This document shows positions 43,352 to 52,341 of a stretch of 64,000 nt of DNA, in pieces. This DNA is from Rhodothermaceae bacterium Tc-Br11_B2g6_7. GTDB lineage: Bacteria > Bacteroidota > Rhodothermia > Rhodothermales > Salinibacteraceae. The notes below the pieces were generated by a model that did not search any database, had not been told where the DNA came from, and saw only the letters and a list, made by a program, of their open reading frames with translations. The translations under genes and the position numbers were made by a program. How positions within the stretch are numbered: the stretch's first letter is position 1; each line of letters starts with the position of its first letter. The DNA lies in the NCBI GenBank assembly GCA_001564055.1, contig LKNB01000008.1:16974-80973 (forward strand), given 5' to 3'.

Positions 43352-46057
43352 ATGAAACCTTACGCTACGACACTGCTGACCCTACTCCTTTCTGTCTTTT
43401 TCACCACCCTGGCCCTCGGCCAAGACCCCGCAACGCTTACCGGCACGGTAGCAGACGCCCGCGGCGAACCCCTGCCAGGTGCCAACATCGTCGTGGAGGG
43501 CGCCGATCGGGGCGCGGCGGTAGGTGCTGACGGCACGTACCGCATTGACGACATCGCCCCGGGCACGTACACCGTGCGGGTCACCTTTGTCGGGTTTCGG
43601 CCAGCGAGCCGCGAGGTTACGCTCGCATCGGGCGCCGAGCAAACGGAAAACTTCACACTGCAAGAACGCGCCCTCCGGGGGGAAGAGATCACCGTGACGG
43701 TCGGTTCGCGAGCGGCACGCCGGGCAGCCGGCGAACTGGCGGTGCCGGTGGATGCTTTCTCCGCAGCTGAACTCCAGCGTACGGGCTCCACGGAAGTTGG
43801 GATTGTGCTGCAGCAGCTCTCGCCCTCCATCAACTTCCCCCGGCAGACCGTGGCCGACGGCATGGACGCCCTGCGCCCCTTCACCCTGCGCGGGCTAAGC
43901 CCCGATCATACGCTGGTCCTCATTGACGGCAAGCGCCGGCATCGCACGGCCCTCGTCAATCGCCTGGGCTCAGGCGTGCAGAAGGGGTCCAGCACCGTGG
44001 ACCTCAACGCCATTCCGTCCAGCCTGCTGGGGGGCGTCGAGATCCTGCGGGATGGCGCGGCTGCGCAGTACGGCTCTGATGCCATCGCCGGCGTGGTCAA
44101 CCTGCGCCTGCGCGAAGGCGCTGTACCGCTGCGCATCAGCGGGGAAGTGGGCGGCCACGTGACGGATGACTTCGCCAATGACGGCACCACCTACAATCTG
44201 GCCGGGTCCTATGGTATTCCGCTGGGCAACGAGGGCTACTTCAACCTGTTTGGCGAGCTCCGCTTTCGGGACCCCACGAACCGATCGGGAGCGGATCCGC
44301 GCGATCAAATTGAGGAAGGCGACGCCGACGTCGTATCCGACCAGAGTGGGAATGGCGTGCAGGAAGTCGCCGAGAAAAACAACCCCGTGGCTCAGCCGAA
44401 CCACGCTTGGGGGAATGGCCAATCCGACAACTACTACCTCTGGGGCAACGGGGCTTATCCGGTGGCTGAAAACGCCGAAGTCTACGCCTTCGGCGGCTAC
44501 AGCTTCCGGGATGGGTTCGGACAGGGCTTCTACCGACGCGCGCTCGACGGGCGCAACTGGCCATCAATCTACCCGCAGGGCTTTTTGCCTAACTTCGACA
44601 TCAAAACGACCGATTACTCCGCCGTGGGTGGTCTGCGCGGCTCGCTCGGCGCATGGGGATACGACCTCAGCGCCCAGACGGGAAGCAACAACTTTGAATA
44701 CAATATCACCAACTCCCTGAACGTGACGCTCGGTCCCGAGTCCACGCAAACGGACTTCTTCGCTGGCACCGTGTCACTGCAGGAATCGGTGGCGCAGCTT
44801 GACTTGACGCGTGAGGTGGACGCTGGACTGGCGGGCCCATTGAACGTGGCCTTCGGTGGCCTCTTACGGCACGATCGGTACGAGATTGAGGCCGGCGAAG
44901 AGGCCTCCTGGATCGACGGACCCGTTAAGGAGAACCAGAACGGCGGCCGGGCAGCCCCGGGATCGCAGGTCTTCCCCGGCTTCCCACCCAGCACGGAGGT
45001 TGACGAGACCCGCACCAACGTGGGCGTCTACGCCGATCTGGAAGCCGACGTGCTTGAGAACGTGCTGGTGAATGTGGCCGGACGCTTCGAGAACTACAGC
45101 GACTTTGGCTCTACAGTAACCGGCAAAATTGCGACGCGCTATCAGCCACAGGAATCGCTCGTCTTCCGCGGCGCCGCCAGCACGGGCTTTCGCGCCCCGA
45201 ACCTGGCCCAGCGCCACTTCTCCCGCGTTTCCACCACCTTCATCGATGGTGAACCCTTCGAAGTCGGCCTCTTTCGCAATGGCGGCGACGTAGCCAATGC
45301 GCTTGGGGTGCCCGAGCTGACGGAGGAAAAATCCACCAGCGTCAGCGGCGGGCTTACGCTGAGCCCCAACAGTAATCTGTCGATTTCAGTAGACGGCTTC
45401 TTCACCGAAATCCGCGACCGTGTTATCCTGTCCGGTAACCTCTCCGGCGATGAGATCATCGATCTCCTCGAGGAGCAGGGCATCGAGACGGTGCAGCGGG
45501 TGCAGGTCTTCTCCAACGCCATCGACAGCCAGACCTGGGGCCTCGACGTGGCTGCAGACTACAGCACGCTGATCGGCGATGACGCAGTGCTCTACCTCCG
45601 GGGCGCTTTCAACTTCACGCGCAACGAGGTAACGAGCGGCCCGCGCACACCATCGGAGCTTGATCAGGCGTTCGACGAGAGCATCTTCGACCGCGGCGCC
45701 CGACTGGAGCTGGAGCGTGAACGCCCAAAAAGTACAGGCAAATTTACGGTTGAGTACGAACGCGATCCGTTTAGCGCGCTGGTCCGCGCCACCCGGCACG
45801 GCGAAACGCTGGTGCCGAGCAGCAACCCGGATAACGACTTCACGCTCTCGGCCAAAACGCTCTTCGATGCGGAGGTCAGCTACGCCTTCGCCGCCGAGCG
45901 TCTGACGCTATCGCTTGGCGTGCGCAACCTGATGGACATCTACCCCGACCGCACACCAGACGGGCAGAACTTCAACGGCATCTTTCCCTACTCCACCGCC
46001 TCGCCGTTCGGCTTTAACGGCCGGTACGTGTACAGCAAGATGGCGTTTACGCTGTAG
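43352..46057 (+). CDS. TonB-dependent receptor under SAM-I riboswitch control
   Basis: The 901-residue outer-membrane receptor has a signal peptide (LLTLLLSVFFTTLALGQ) and a carboxypeptidase-like regulatory domain (LTGTVADARGEPLPGANIVV to about residue 105). The plug includes RPFTLRGLSPDHTLVLIDGK and VEILRDGAAAQYGSDAIAGV, and the barrel ends near YVYSKMAFTL. It does not have a SusD partner. The only clue to its ligand is the SAM-I riboswitch: receptors under such control are predicted to import methionine or related sulphur compounds. ATG 43352 begins the signal peptide; the frame is open back to 43100 through the leader and terminator, but that part is not coding. A terminator follows; the gene is monocistronic. 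Confidence 0.93.
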   Translation: MKPYATTLLTLLLSVFFTTLALGQDPATLTGTVADARGEPLPGANIVVEGADRGAAVGADGTYRIDDIAPGTYTVRVTFVGFRPASREVTLASGAEQTENFTLQERALRGEEITVTVGSRAARRAAGELAVPVDAFSAAELQRTGSTEVGIVLQQLSPSINFPRQTVADGMDALRPFTLRGLSPDHTLVLIDGKRRHRTALVNRLGSGVQKGSSTVDLNAIPSSLLGGVEILRDGAAAQYGSDAIAGVVNLRLREGAVPLRISGEVGGHVTDDFANDGTTYNLAGSYGIPLGNEGYFNLFGELRFRDPTNRSGADPRDQIEEGDADVVSDQSGNGVQEVAEKNNPVAQPNHAWGNGQSDNYYLWGNGAYPVAENAEVYAFGGYSFRDGFGQGFYRRALDGRNWPSIYPQGFLPNFDIKTTDYSAVGGLRGSLGAWGYDLSAQTGSNNFEYNITNSLNVTLGPESTQTDFFAGTVSLQESVAQLDLTREVDAGLAGPLNVAFGGLLRHDRYEIEAGEEASWIDGPVKENQNGGRAAPGSQVFPGFPPSTEVDETRTNVGVYADLEADVLENVLVNVAGRFENYSDFGSTVTGKIATRYQPQESLVFRGAASTGFRAPNLAQRHFSRVSTTFIDGEPFEVGLFRNGGDVANALGVPELTEEKSTSVSGGLTLSPNSNLSISVDGFFTEIRDRVILSGNLSGDEIIDLLEEQGIETVQRVQVFSNAIDSQTWGLDVAADYSTLIGDDAVLYLRGAFNFTRNEVTSGPRTPSELDQAFDESIFDRGARLELERERPKSTGKFTVEYERDPFSALVRATRHGETLVPSSNPDNDFTLSAKTLFDAEVSYAFAAERLTLSLGVRNLMDIYPDRTPDGQNFNGIFPYSTASPFGFNGRYVYSKMAFTL

Positions 46058-46091
46058 GCTTGTACCACAGGTCGATCAGCCACGCAGCGCA

Positions 46092-46126
46092 CCTCGCCCC
46101 GGCTTTGGCTGGGGCGAGGTTTTTTA
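46092..46126. terminator. Terminator between converging genes
   Basis: CCTCGCCCC (46092-46100) pairs with GGGGCGAGG (46111-46119), followed by TTTTTT. It ends the receptor gene. The opposite strand of the hairpin lies two bases from the stop of the convergent hydrolase gene, so it may serve both. Confidence 0.88.
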
Positions 46127-46127
46127 T

Positions 46128-46697
46128 TTATGACGGCACCGCGGTGTCAATGCCTGCCCGCAACATCGGCTGCACCGCCCGGAAGGCGTCGGTGCCAGCC
46201 CGCTCCAGCCACTCAAACGCGACCATCTCGCGCGTGACGATGGTGAGGCCCGCCTGCCGCATCCGCTCCAGCCCGCGTTGCTTATCTGACGGCCGCCGCG
46301 ACCCTACGGCCTCATCCACCACAAACACGTCGTAGCCAGCATCCGCAAGGTCGAGCGCCGTCTGCAGGACGCAGACGTGCGCTTCAGTGCCCGCGAGCAT
46401 CACCTGCTCACGCGTGAGCACGTCCGCCACCCCACCCTCCCGCCACCAGGAGAAGTGGGTCTTCTCGTGGATCCTAATGTCCTCAACGCGCGAGCGCAGA
46501 GAAGCAACCGTAGGGCCGAGGCCTTTCGGGTACTGCTCGGTCAGGTGCGTGGGAATCTGGAGCTTTGCCGCCACATCCATGAGCCACCCGGTCGCCGCCA
46601 CCACGTGGTCGCAGGCGTGAATGGCCGGCGCGAGACGTTCCTGAATGTCGATGACTACGAGGGTGCTTTCGGCGGCAGAGCAAAGCATGGCGTCCAT
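46128..46697 (-). CDS. Isochorismatase-family cysteine hydrolase (YcaC-like)
   Basis: The 189-residue protein has the isochorismatase fold: LVVIDIQERLAPAI with the catalytic aspartate D17, a lysine in HEKTHFSWW, and the nucleophile cysteine in AGTEAHVCVLQTALDL. The sequence LTEQYPKGLGPT and the short length resemble YcaC/ribonuclease-inhibitor-like members rather than nicotinamidases. The substrate is unknown. It is convergent with the TonB receptor and lies 24 bases after the stop of the nuclease gene, so it may be co-transcribed with that gene. Confidence 0.88.
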   Translation of the reverse strand: MDAMLCSAAESTLVVIDIQERLAPAIHACDHVVAATGWLMDVAAKLQIPTHLTEQYPKGLGPTVASLRSRVEDIRIHEKTHFSWWREGGVADVLTREQVMLAGTEAHVCVLQTALDLADAGYDVFVVDEAVGSRRPSDKQRGLERMRQAGLTIVTREMVAFEWLERAGTDAFRAVQPMLRAGIDTAVPS

Positions 46698-46721
46698 CGG
46701 TTTTATGAGCGGGCCTACACC

Positions 46722-47423
46722 TCAGTTACGCGCGCGCTGCAGGTTTCGCTCCAACCGCATCCGGCGGCGGGTGTAGTTGCAGATCTCGCAGTCCGCGCCT
46801 GCACCGGGTGGATCCGGCGTGGCCAGTAGCGTAAGCGCTGCAGCTAAAAACTCAGTAAAGGCCGCATCATCGCGCGGGATCTCCACCCAGGTGGGGGTGA
46901 GTTGGACCATCGCCCGCTCGCCGCTACAGAAGTCCACCAACTCCCCCGGGTTGAGACACAGCAGCCCCATCCGGGTGATGGGTGCCCGCTGCAACGCATC
47001 CGGGGCCGCCTGCTCAAGCGCCCACGCGTAGGCATGGAGCTGTCGCCCGTACTTGCGAATGTTGGCCGTTGACTGGTCCGTGGTCTTGTAGTCGATGATG
47101 CCCCAGGTGCCGTCATCGAAGTGCATGAGGTGATCAACGCGGCCCTTGAAGCGAAAGGGGACGGGTGCATCGTCGATGTACAGCACGCGAGAGGCCACCC
47201 AGGCTTCGTCGTGCACACACTGCCCTTCAGGGAGCGAGGGATCAAGGGCAGAGGGGCAGCAATCTGCGAAGAAGGTCTCCAGCAGGTCGTGGTACCGGGT
47301 AAACACCGATGGGAACGGTAGCCACGGGCGGCGCAGGCCGCGGCGTGCCCGTAGCCAGAAGCACCGCGGGCAGTCTTCCCAGAGGAAGGACAGCATGGAG
47401 GGTGTAAGCTTGACAGGGCGCAT
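46722..47423 (-). CDS. PD-(D/E)XK nuclease-fold protein with two CxxC pairs
   Basis: The 233-residue protein shows the PD-(D/E)XK core of RecB/Cas4-like nucleases: FRFKGRVDHLMH with D97, WGIIDYKTT with D111 and K113, and motif IV QLHAYAWALEQ. Near the N-terminus is CPRC (C18, C21) and at the C-terminus CEIC (C212, C215), a pattern like the iron-sulphur-binding cysteines of Cas4 and AddB. It may therefore be a small iron-sulphur or zinc nuclease acting on single-stranded DNA ends. No recombinase, helicase or cas gene is nearby. ATG 47423 (MRPVKLTPSMLSFL) gives the family start; an extension to 47471 is less likely. Confidence 0.78.
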   Translation of the reverse strand: MRPVKLTPSMLSFLWEDCPRCFWLRARRGLRRPWLPFPSVFTRYHDLLETFFADCCPSALDPSLPEGQCVHDEAWVASRVLYIDDAPVPFRFKGRVDHLMHFDDGTWGIIDYKTTDQSTANIRKYGRQLHAYAWALEQAAPDALQRAPITRMGLLCLNPGELVDFCSGERAMVQLTPTWVEIPRDDAAFTEFLAAALTLLATPDPPGAGADCEICNYTRRRMRLERNLQRARN

Positions 47424-47564
47424 GGCGAACAGGATGACGTTGCGAGGGGCGCAATCTTCCTCAATAGACACACCAAACTGATCGGTATAACGTGCCGCGT
47501 GTATCCTTCGACCGCTATGTGAGTATAGGTAGCCTTCCCTTCTTCTAACCAGACCTGCCCTCCC

Positions 47565-47846
47565 ATGCCCGAGGAAGTCCTATTCAAAACCGAGCAGCAG
47601 CACACCCGGCAAGAGATAGCGGCCTACCTGCGCGAGGTGGCCGACAAACTGGAGTCGTCCGGCCAGCTCCACCTCAAGGCCGGCGCGCAGTCCCTGGAGA
47701 TGGCTGTACCGGAACGCCTGACGTTTGAGGTGAAAGCCGAACGCGAAACATCCAGCGACGGCAGTAATCCGGAGCTCAGCATTGAGTTTGAGCTTGAGTG
47801 GAAGCCGGGGGAAGGAGGCGACCACGGAGAGCTTCATATTGCCTGA
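47565..47846 (+). CDS. Amphi-Trp domain protein
   Basis: The 93-residue protein is one amphi-Trp module: MPEEVLFKTEQQHTRQEIAAY, ADKLESSGQLHLKAG, LEMAVPERLTFEVKAE and SIEFELEW. Such small proteins are frequent in halophiles and marine bacteria; their role is unknown. It is divergent from the nuclease gene and converges on the following minus-strand gene. Confidence 0.82.
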   Translation: MPEEVLFKTEQQHTRQEIAAYLREVADKLESSGQLHLKAGAQSLEMAVPERLTFEVKAERETSSDGSNPELSIEFELEWKPGEGGDHGELHIA

Positions 47847-47855
47847 GTGCACCAG

Positions 47856-48320
47856 CTACTCGATAGGTTCCAGGCAGCGTTCGCTGGGGCGGACCTCAAA
47901 AGCCCGTTCGTGCCCCTGCCCCAGTTGATCCTGATAGCGGACGGTAAACTGAAACGGTCCTGGCGGCGAGACGAAGCCAAAGGTAAGCCGGATGCGACCT
48001 CCTGCGTGCCAGGCGCAGGCCGGCTGTCGCCGAACGTCCTCCGCTGCCGCACACGTTAGGGTCGGCTGTTGGGCTGGCCCGCCCGTGTTAACCAGTTCCA
48101 GCGCAATCTGCCCAGGTTGTGAGCGAAGATTCATGAGCCGCAGCCGCGGTCCTGCAAGCCCGCTGGTCGTTCGCATACCCATCCGGTTGGTCACCGCTTT
48201 CTCTCCCATGGCGTGGCTGCTACGCCCACGCAAGAGGACGACCGCCCCACCAATGAGCACGAGGGCCATGGTGGCAATGGAAATCCAGAACGCAGCATCG
48301 TAGGGAAGGTGGCTCCACAT
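47856..48320 (-). CDS. Hypothetical membrane-anchored protein
   Basis: The 154-residue product has one N-terminal membrane helix (FWISIATMALVLIGGAVVLL, residues 11-30), a basic stretch RGRSSHAMGEK, and a soluble beta-rich domain of about 110 residues with three cysteines and the strand pattern PGQIALELVNTGG and GPFQFTVRYQDQLG. It resembles a small immunoglobulin-like domain, but no family is recognised. It is 90 bases downstream of the COG0523 GTPase on the same strand. Confidence 0.65.
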   Translation of the reverse strand: MWSHLPYDAAFWISIATMALVLIGGAVVLLRGRSSHAMGEKAVTNRMGMRTTSGLAGPRLRLMNLRSQPGQIALELVNTGGPAQQPTLTCAAAEDVRRQPACAWHAGGRIRLTFGFVSPPGPFQFTVRYQDQLGQGHERAFEVRPSERCLEPIE

Positions 48321-48410
48321 GGGACAACCGCGGCAGTAGGGTCGGTCGATCGGGTCTTATTGGTATCGGCCATGCGCCGTAAGCCGTTAATTCCAGCGTC
48401 TGCACGCAGG

Positions 48411-49568
48411 TCACGGCCAGGGATCCTTGAACGCGCGCCCTTGCGCCCAAGCAGCCACCTCGGCGTCGGTACAGAGAGCATCCGCCAGCGCATCGAGAAA
48501 CACCTCACGGGCTTCGTCCACCCCAATCACGGTGAGTTCGTGATGGCGGTCCCCAAACGTTGGATGGGCCAGCGCGGCGTTAAGATGGTCCTTTTCCTCC
48601 TGCGTGAGGTGTGTCTGATCGATGGCCGCCTTCCAGTACGCGGTCTTGCGGAGGTTGACGTAGTTGCCGGCCTGATTCCAGAGGAGCACCTCGTCCGCAC
48701 GGGACGCGAGCCAGATGAACCCCTTCGAGCGGTACACCCCGCGCGTGAGGTGCTGCTGAACGGCATCATAGAGGCGCTGCGGATGAAACGGCCGCTGCTC
48801 GGTAAACACAGCGGATCCCAGCCCAAACGCCTCCGGGTCAACCTCCAGTTGGGCCAACTCGGCGCCGGCCATCGGCCGCTCGAGCTGTGCTTCGGTAAAT
48901 CCTTGTTCGCCGATCACCTGCGCGGCGTTCACCTGTCCGCGCGCCACCCGGTGTACCGGTGCCGCTTCGGTAATGAGCCTCAGCGCGCGCTCCACGATGG
49001 GCAGCGCCTCGTCCTGCACGAGGTCGGTCTTGGTGAGCAGCAGCCGGTTGGCGGCCTGGATCTGCCGCACCAGCAGCGTCTCCACCGTCCACCGCCCCTC
49101 CTCGTTGGCGATGATCTGCTTAAAGAGGTCTTCCCCCAACCCGTATTCCTTCATGAAGGTGTAGGCATCGACGAGCGTGATGAGGTTGTGGAGGTGAAGC
49201 GGCGCGTCAGGGGTGGAGGCTTCCTGCACCGCCCGTGCCACTACCAGCGGCTCGGCACTCCCGGAGGTTTCGAGGAGGACGTGATCGTAGGCGTTTCCCG
49301 CCGCCAGCTCGCGCAGCGCCGCCACCAGGGCCATCCGGCGCTCCCCACTTACCGATCCCCCCTGCACGTTCACGAGCGCATCGGCCTCATCGCGCAACAG
49401 GTGGCCCGACTCCACCAGCTCCACATCCACATCCTGCGCGCTCATGTCGTTGATGATAACCGCGATGCGCGCCACCGGCCGCTGCCGCAGTAGCTGCTGC
49501 ACGACGGTGGTTTTGCCGGCTCCAAGAAAGCCGGTGAGGACGGTGACAGGAAGGGAGGCGTCGGACAT
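48411..49568 (-). CDS. COG0523-family GTPase (CobW/ZigA-like) lacking the CxCC motif
   Basis: The 385-residue protein has the G3E GTPase core: Walker A GFLGAGKTT (13-21), VIINDMSAQDVD, ETSGSAEP, and a C-terminal CobW_C domain with GFIWLASR and FGDRHHELTVIGVD. Members load metals, mostly zinc or cobalt, into target proteins. The hallmark GCxCC metal site, expected after the second strand, reads GSVSG at residues 71-75, so both first cysteines are serine and the third is glycine. Metal transfer by the usual site is therefore unlikely. It lies 66 bases after the hrpB stop on the same strand. No Zur-type operator is obvious. Confidence 0.9.
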   Translation of the reverse strand: MSDASLPVTVLTGFLGAGKTTVVQQLLRQRPVARIAVIINDMSAQDVDVELVESGHLLRDEADALVNVQGGSVSGERRMALVAALRELAAGNAYDHVLLETSGSAEPLVVARAVQEASTPDAPLHLHNLITLVDAYTFMKEYGLGEDLFKQIIANEEGRWTVETLLVRQIQAANRLLLTKTDLVQDEALPIVERALRLITEAAPVHRVARGQVNAAQVIGEQGFTEAQLERPMAGAELAQLEVDPEAFGLGSAVFTEQRPFHPQRLYDAVQQHLTRGVYRSKGFIWLASRADEVLLWNQAGNYVNLRKTAYWKAAIDQTHLTQEEKDHLNAALAHPTFGDRHHELTVIGVDEAREVFLDALADALCTDAEVAAWAQGRAFKDPWP

Positions 49569-49634
49569 GCAGGCGCGGGCGGGAAAGCGGGGTGGTGTGT
49601 AGCCCTATACACATGGCAGCCAACGCCTGATCCA

Positions 49635-52160
49635 TTACCGCCGCGGCTTCGCCCGGTTGGTAGGCGTGGCGGTGAGGGGGTCTTCCGGCCAGTAGTGCTT
49701 GGAGTAGCGGCCGCGGAGGTCCTTGCGGACGTCGAAATACGTTTCGGCCCAGAAGTTTTCGAGGTCCTGCGTGACTTGCACCGGCCGCTGCGCCGGGGAA
49801 AGCAGATGAAGCGTGAGGGGAACGCGCCCCCCGGCGATACGCGGCGTGGTGGTCTGCCCGAACATCTCCTGCAGGCGCACGGCCAGCACCGGCGCCTCCG
49901 GATCGCTGTAGTCGATGGGACGGCGCGAGCCGCTCGGCACCTCGTAATGCGTGGGCGCCAGCTCGCCCAGCCGCTGCCGCTGCCCGTAGTCGATGAGGCC
50001 GAGGAGGAGCTCGGTGGTAGAGAGCTGCTGCAGCTCGCTGAGGCGGCGCATCCCATAGACGTGCGGCCCGAGCCAGTCATCCAGCGTCTCCAGCAGCGCC
50101 TCCACCGACGCATCCGGCCACTTCTCCGGCACTTGCCGATGGAGAAAGACGAGGCGCTCCTGCAACTGCCGCGACTTCTTGCTCCAGCGGAGCGCGCGAT
50201 CGAGGCCCTCGGCGCGGATGCCCTCCAACAATGCCTCCTGTACGGCTGCCGGGGCGGGGTCGTGGAGCGTGCGCTGCTCCAGCGTGAGCGCCCCCAGCTC
50301 GCGCCGCTCCTCCGCCACCACGCGCCCCGCCTGTGCGTCCCACCGGACGTCTGCGATCGCGTCAATATGGTCGCCGAAATACGTTTCGAGGTCGTCTTGA
50401 CGGAGCGGTGCGGCAAGGAAAATGCGGCCCTCACCGCGGCGCTCGTCGACGTGGGCGGCCACAAGGTAGCCCGAACCGCTGAGGAGTTGCGTGTGGGAGA
50501 GCGCGGCGATGCGCCCGTTGCGGAGGCGGAAGCGGTCGTCCTGACCCGGCAGGCGCTGCGCGAGGCGGTCAGGATAGGCAAAGGCCAGCAGAAGGCCGGC
50601 CGCATCCACATCGGCGGGCTTGCCCTCCGGCAGGTTGAGGCGGCGGCGCCAGTGCCGGGCCACGCGCAACACGTAGCGGCACGCGCCATGATCGACGACG
50701 AAGCCCTGCCGGGTGACGGGGTCGGGGCGGTCGCCATCGCGCACGGCGTGCAGGGCTTCGAGACGCAGGCGCAGGTCGGCATCCGGCAGCCCGCCGCGGC
50801 CCTTGAAGACGTCCCGCTCAGAGAGCAGCGCGGCCAGCTCACCGGCGAGGCCGCCCAGCTCCAGCGTCTTGGCCTGGAGCACCATGTGGGCAAGGCGCGG
50901 GTGCAGTGGCACCTCAGCCATGGCGCGGCCGTGATCCGTAATGCTACCGCCGCCGTCTACAGCGCCGAGGCGGTACAGCAGCTCTTGCGCCTGCGCGAAC
51001 GTGTCGGCCGGCGGCGGGTCGAGCCAGCGGAGCGCGGCAGGATCGTTGACGCCCCAGCGGGCCAGCTCCAGTGCGAGCGGCGCCAAATCGGCCTGCACGA
51101 TTTCCGGAGCATTAAAGGCGGGCAGGTGCTGATGCGTGCGCTGCGTCCACAACCGGTAGCAGACGCCCGGACCAAGCCGCCCGGCACGCCCCCGCCGCTG
51201 ATCGGCCGAGGCATGGGAGATGCGCACCGTCTCCAACCGCGTCATGCCGCTCGACGAGTCGAAGTGGGGCTCCCGCATCAGCCCGCTATCCACCACCACA
51301 CGGATGCCCTCAATGGTCAGGCTGGTTTCGGCGATGGGCGTCGCCAGCACGATCTTGCGCTGCCCCTCCGGACTCGGCGCCACGGCGCGGTCCTGTTCTC
51401 TGTGCGAAAGGTTGCCGTAGAGCGGGAAGACATCGACGTCGTGCGGCAACCGTGCTTCGCGCAATCGTTCGGCCGTGCGGCGGATCTCGCCCCCGCCGGG
51501 CAGGAAGACGAGGATGCTGCCCTCCTCCTCGTCCACCGCACGGAGCGTGTACTGCGTCGCGAGGTCTTCCACCCGCTCATCCCGGTGGTGCGGCAGGTAG
51601 TGCGTCTCGACCGGGTACATGCGCCCCTCACTCTTAATGATGGCGGGGGCATCCAGCAGGCCGGCAATGGCCTCGGCATCCAGCGTGGCCGACATCACCA
51701 AGAGGCGCAGGTCTTCGCGCAGCAGGTGTTGCGACTGCAGCGTAAGCGCGAGTCCGAGGTCGGCCTGCAGGCTGCGCTCATGGTACTCATCAAAAATAAC
51801 GGCCGCCACGCCCTCCAGCCCGGGGTCGTCTTGGATGAAACGCGTCAGCACGCCCTCCGTCACCACCTCAATGCGGGTGGCGCTGGTGACGTTCGTGTCC
51901 ATCCGCACGCGATAGCCGACGGTCTGCCCGACGGCCTCCCCCAGCATATCCGACATCCGCTTAGCCGCTGCCCGGGCCGCCAGGCGACGTGGCTCCAGCA
52001 CGATAATCTTACCCTCTTCCAGCCAGTCCTCCTGCAGCAGCGCCAGCGGGACCCGTGTTGTTTTACCCGCCCCCGGTGGGGCTTGAAGCACGGCCTGTGT
52101 ACCATCGGAAAGCGCGTGCCGAAGGTCGGGCAGCACCTCTTCAATTGGTAAATCCGTCAT
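49635..52160 (-). CDS. hrpB: ATP-dependent helicase HrpB
   Basis: The 841-residue DEAH/RHA helicase has Walker A QAPPGAGKTTRVPLALL, the DEAH-like box VIFDEYHERSLQADLG, SATLDAEAI, ATPIAETSLTIEGIRVVVDSG and QRRGRAGRLGPGVCYRLW. The HrpB-specific C-terminal region has LDDWLGPHVYGMRRLSEL and VPLTLHLLSPAQRPVQVTQDL. The end WAETYFDVRKDLRGRYSKHYWPEDP is the HrpB_C signature. It is an RNA helicase of unknown precise role. ATG 52160 (MTDLP) is preferred over 52187. Long open frames on the opposite strand (such as 49695-52151) are codon-bias shadows. Confidence 0.95.
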   Translation of the reverse strand: MTDLPIEEVLPDLRHALSDGTQAVLQAPPGAGKTTRVPLALLQEDWLEEGKIIVLEPRRLAARAAAKRMSDMLGEAVGQTVGYRVRMDTNVTSATRIEVVTEGVLTRFIQDDPGLEGVAAVIFDEYHERSLQADLGLALTLQSQHLLREDLRLLVMSATLDAEAIAGLLDAPAIIKSEGRMYPVETHYLPHHRDERVEDLATQYTLRAVDEEEGSILVFLPGGGEIRRTAERLREARLPHDVDVFPLYGNLSHREQDRAVAPSPEGQRKIVLATPIAETSLTIEGIRVVVDSGLMREPHFDSSSGMTRLETVRISHASADQRRGRAGRLGPGVCYRLWTQRTHQHLPAFNAPEIVQADLAPLALELARWGVNDPAALRWLDPPPADTFAQAQELLYRLGAVDGGGSITDHGRAMAEVPLHPRLAHMVLQAKTLELGGLAGELAALLSERDVFKGRGGLPDADLRLRLEALHAVRDGDRPDPVTRQGFVVDHGACRYVLRVARHWRRRLNLPEGKPADVDAAGLLLAFAYPDRLAQRLPGQDDRFRLRNGRIAALSHTQLLSGSGYLVAAHVDERRGEGRIFLAAPLRQDDLETYFGDHIDAIADVRWDAQAGRVVAEERRELGALTLEQRTLHDPAPAAVQEALLEGIRAEGLDRALRWSKKSRQLQERLVFLHRQVPEKWPDASVEALLETLDDWLGPHVYGMRRLSELQQLSTTELLLGLIDYGQRQRLGELAPTHYEVPSGSRRPIDYSDPEAPVLAVRLQEMFGQTTTPRIAGGRVPLTLHLLSPAQRPVQVTQDLENFWAETYFDVRKDLRGRYSKHYWPEDPLTATPTNRAKPRR

Positions 52161-52341
52161 GGCGTCAGCGGGAGGCAATCCGTGCAAGAGACAGAAAAGT
52201 GGTCGTTTCTATTGAACGACGATAGTACTTGTATGTAGATTTGATCCAGTGTAGTTTAAATCATCGTACGTATTGGTCGACAATACTCTTGGCCCCAAGC
52301 GATCGGTATACCCGCTCGTTGCTGCAGTAATACCACCTTCC

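Noticed and set aside
49442..50893. A 483-codon minus-strand frame overlapping hrpB and the COG0523 gene
   Set aside because: Same strand but a different frame from hrpB, low-complexity Arg/Ser/Pro sequence; a shadow of the real gene.
49695..52151. An 818-codon open frame on the plus strand opposite hrpB
   Set aside because: It lies fully antisense to a clear helicase gene, has no domain motifs and an Arg/Leu/Gln-rich composition expected from GC-rich codon bias.
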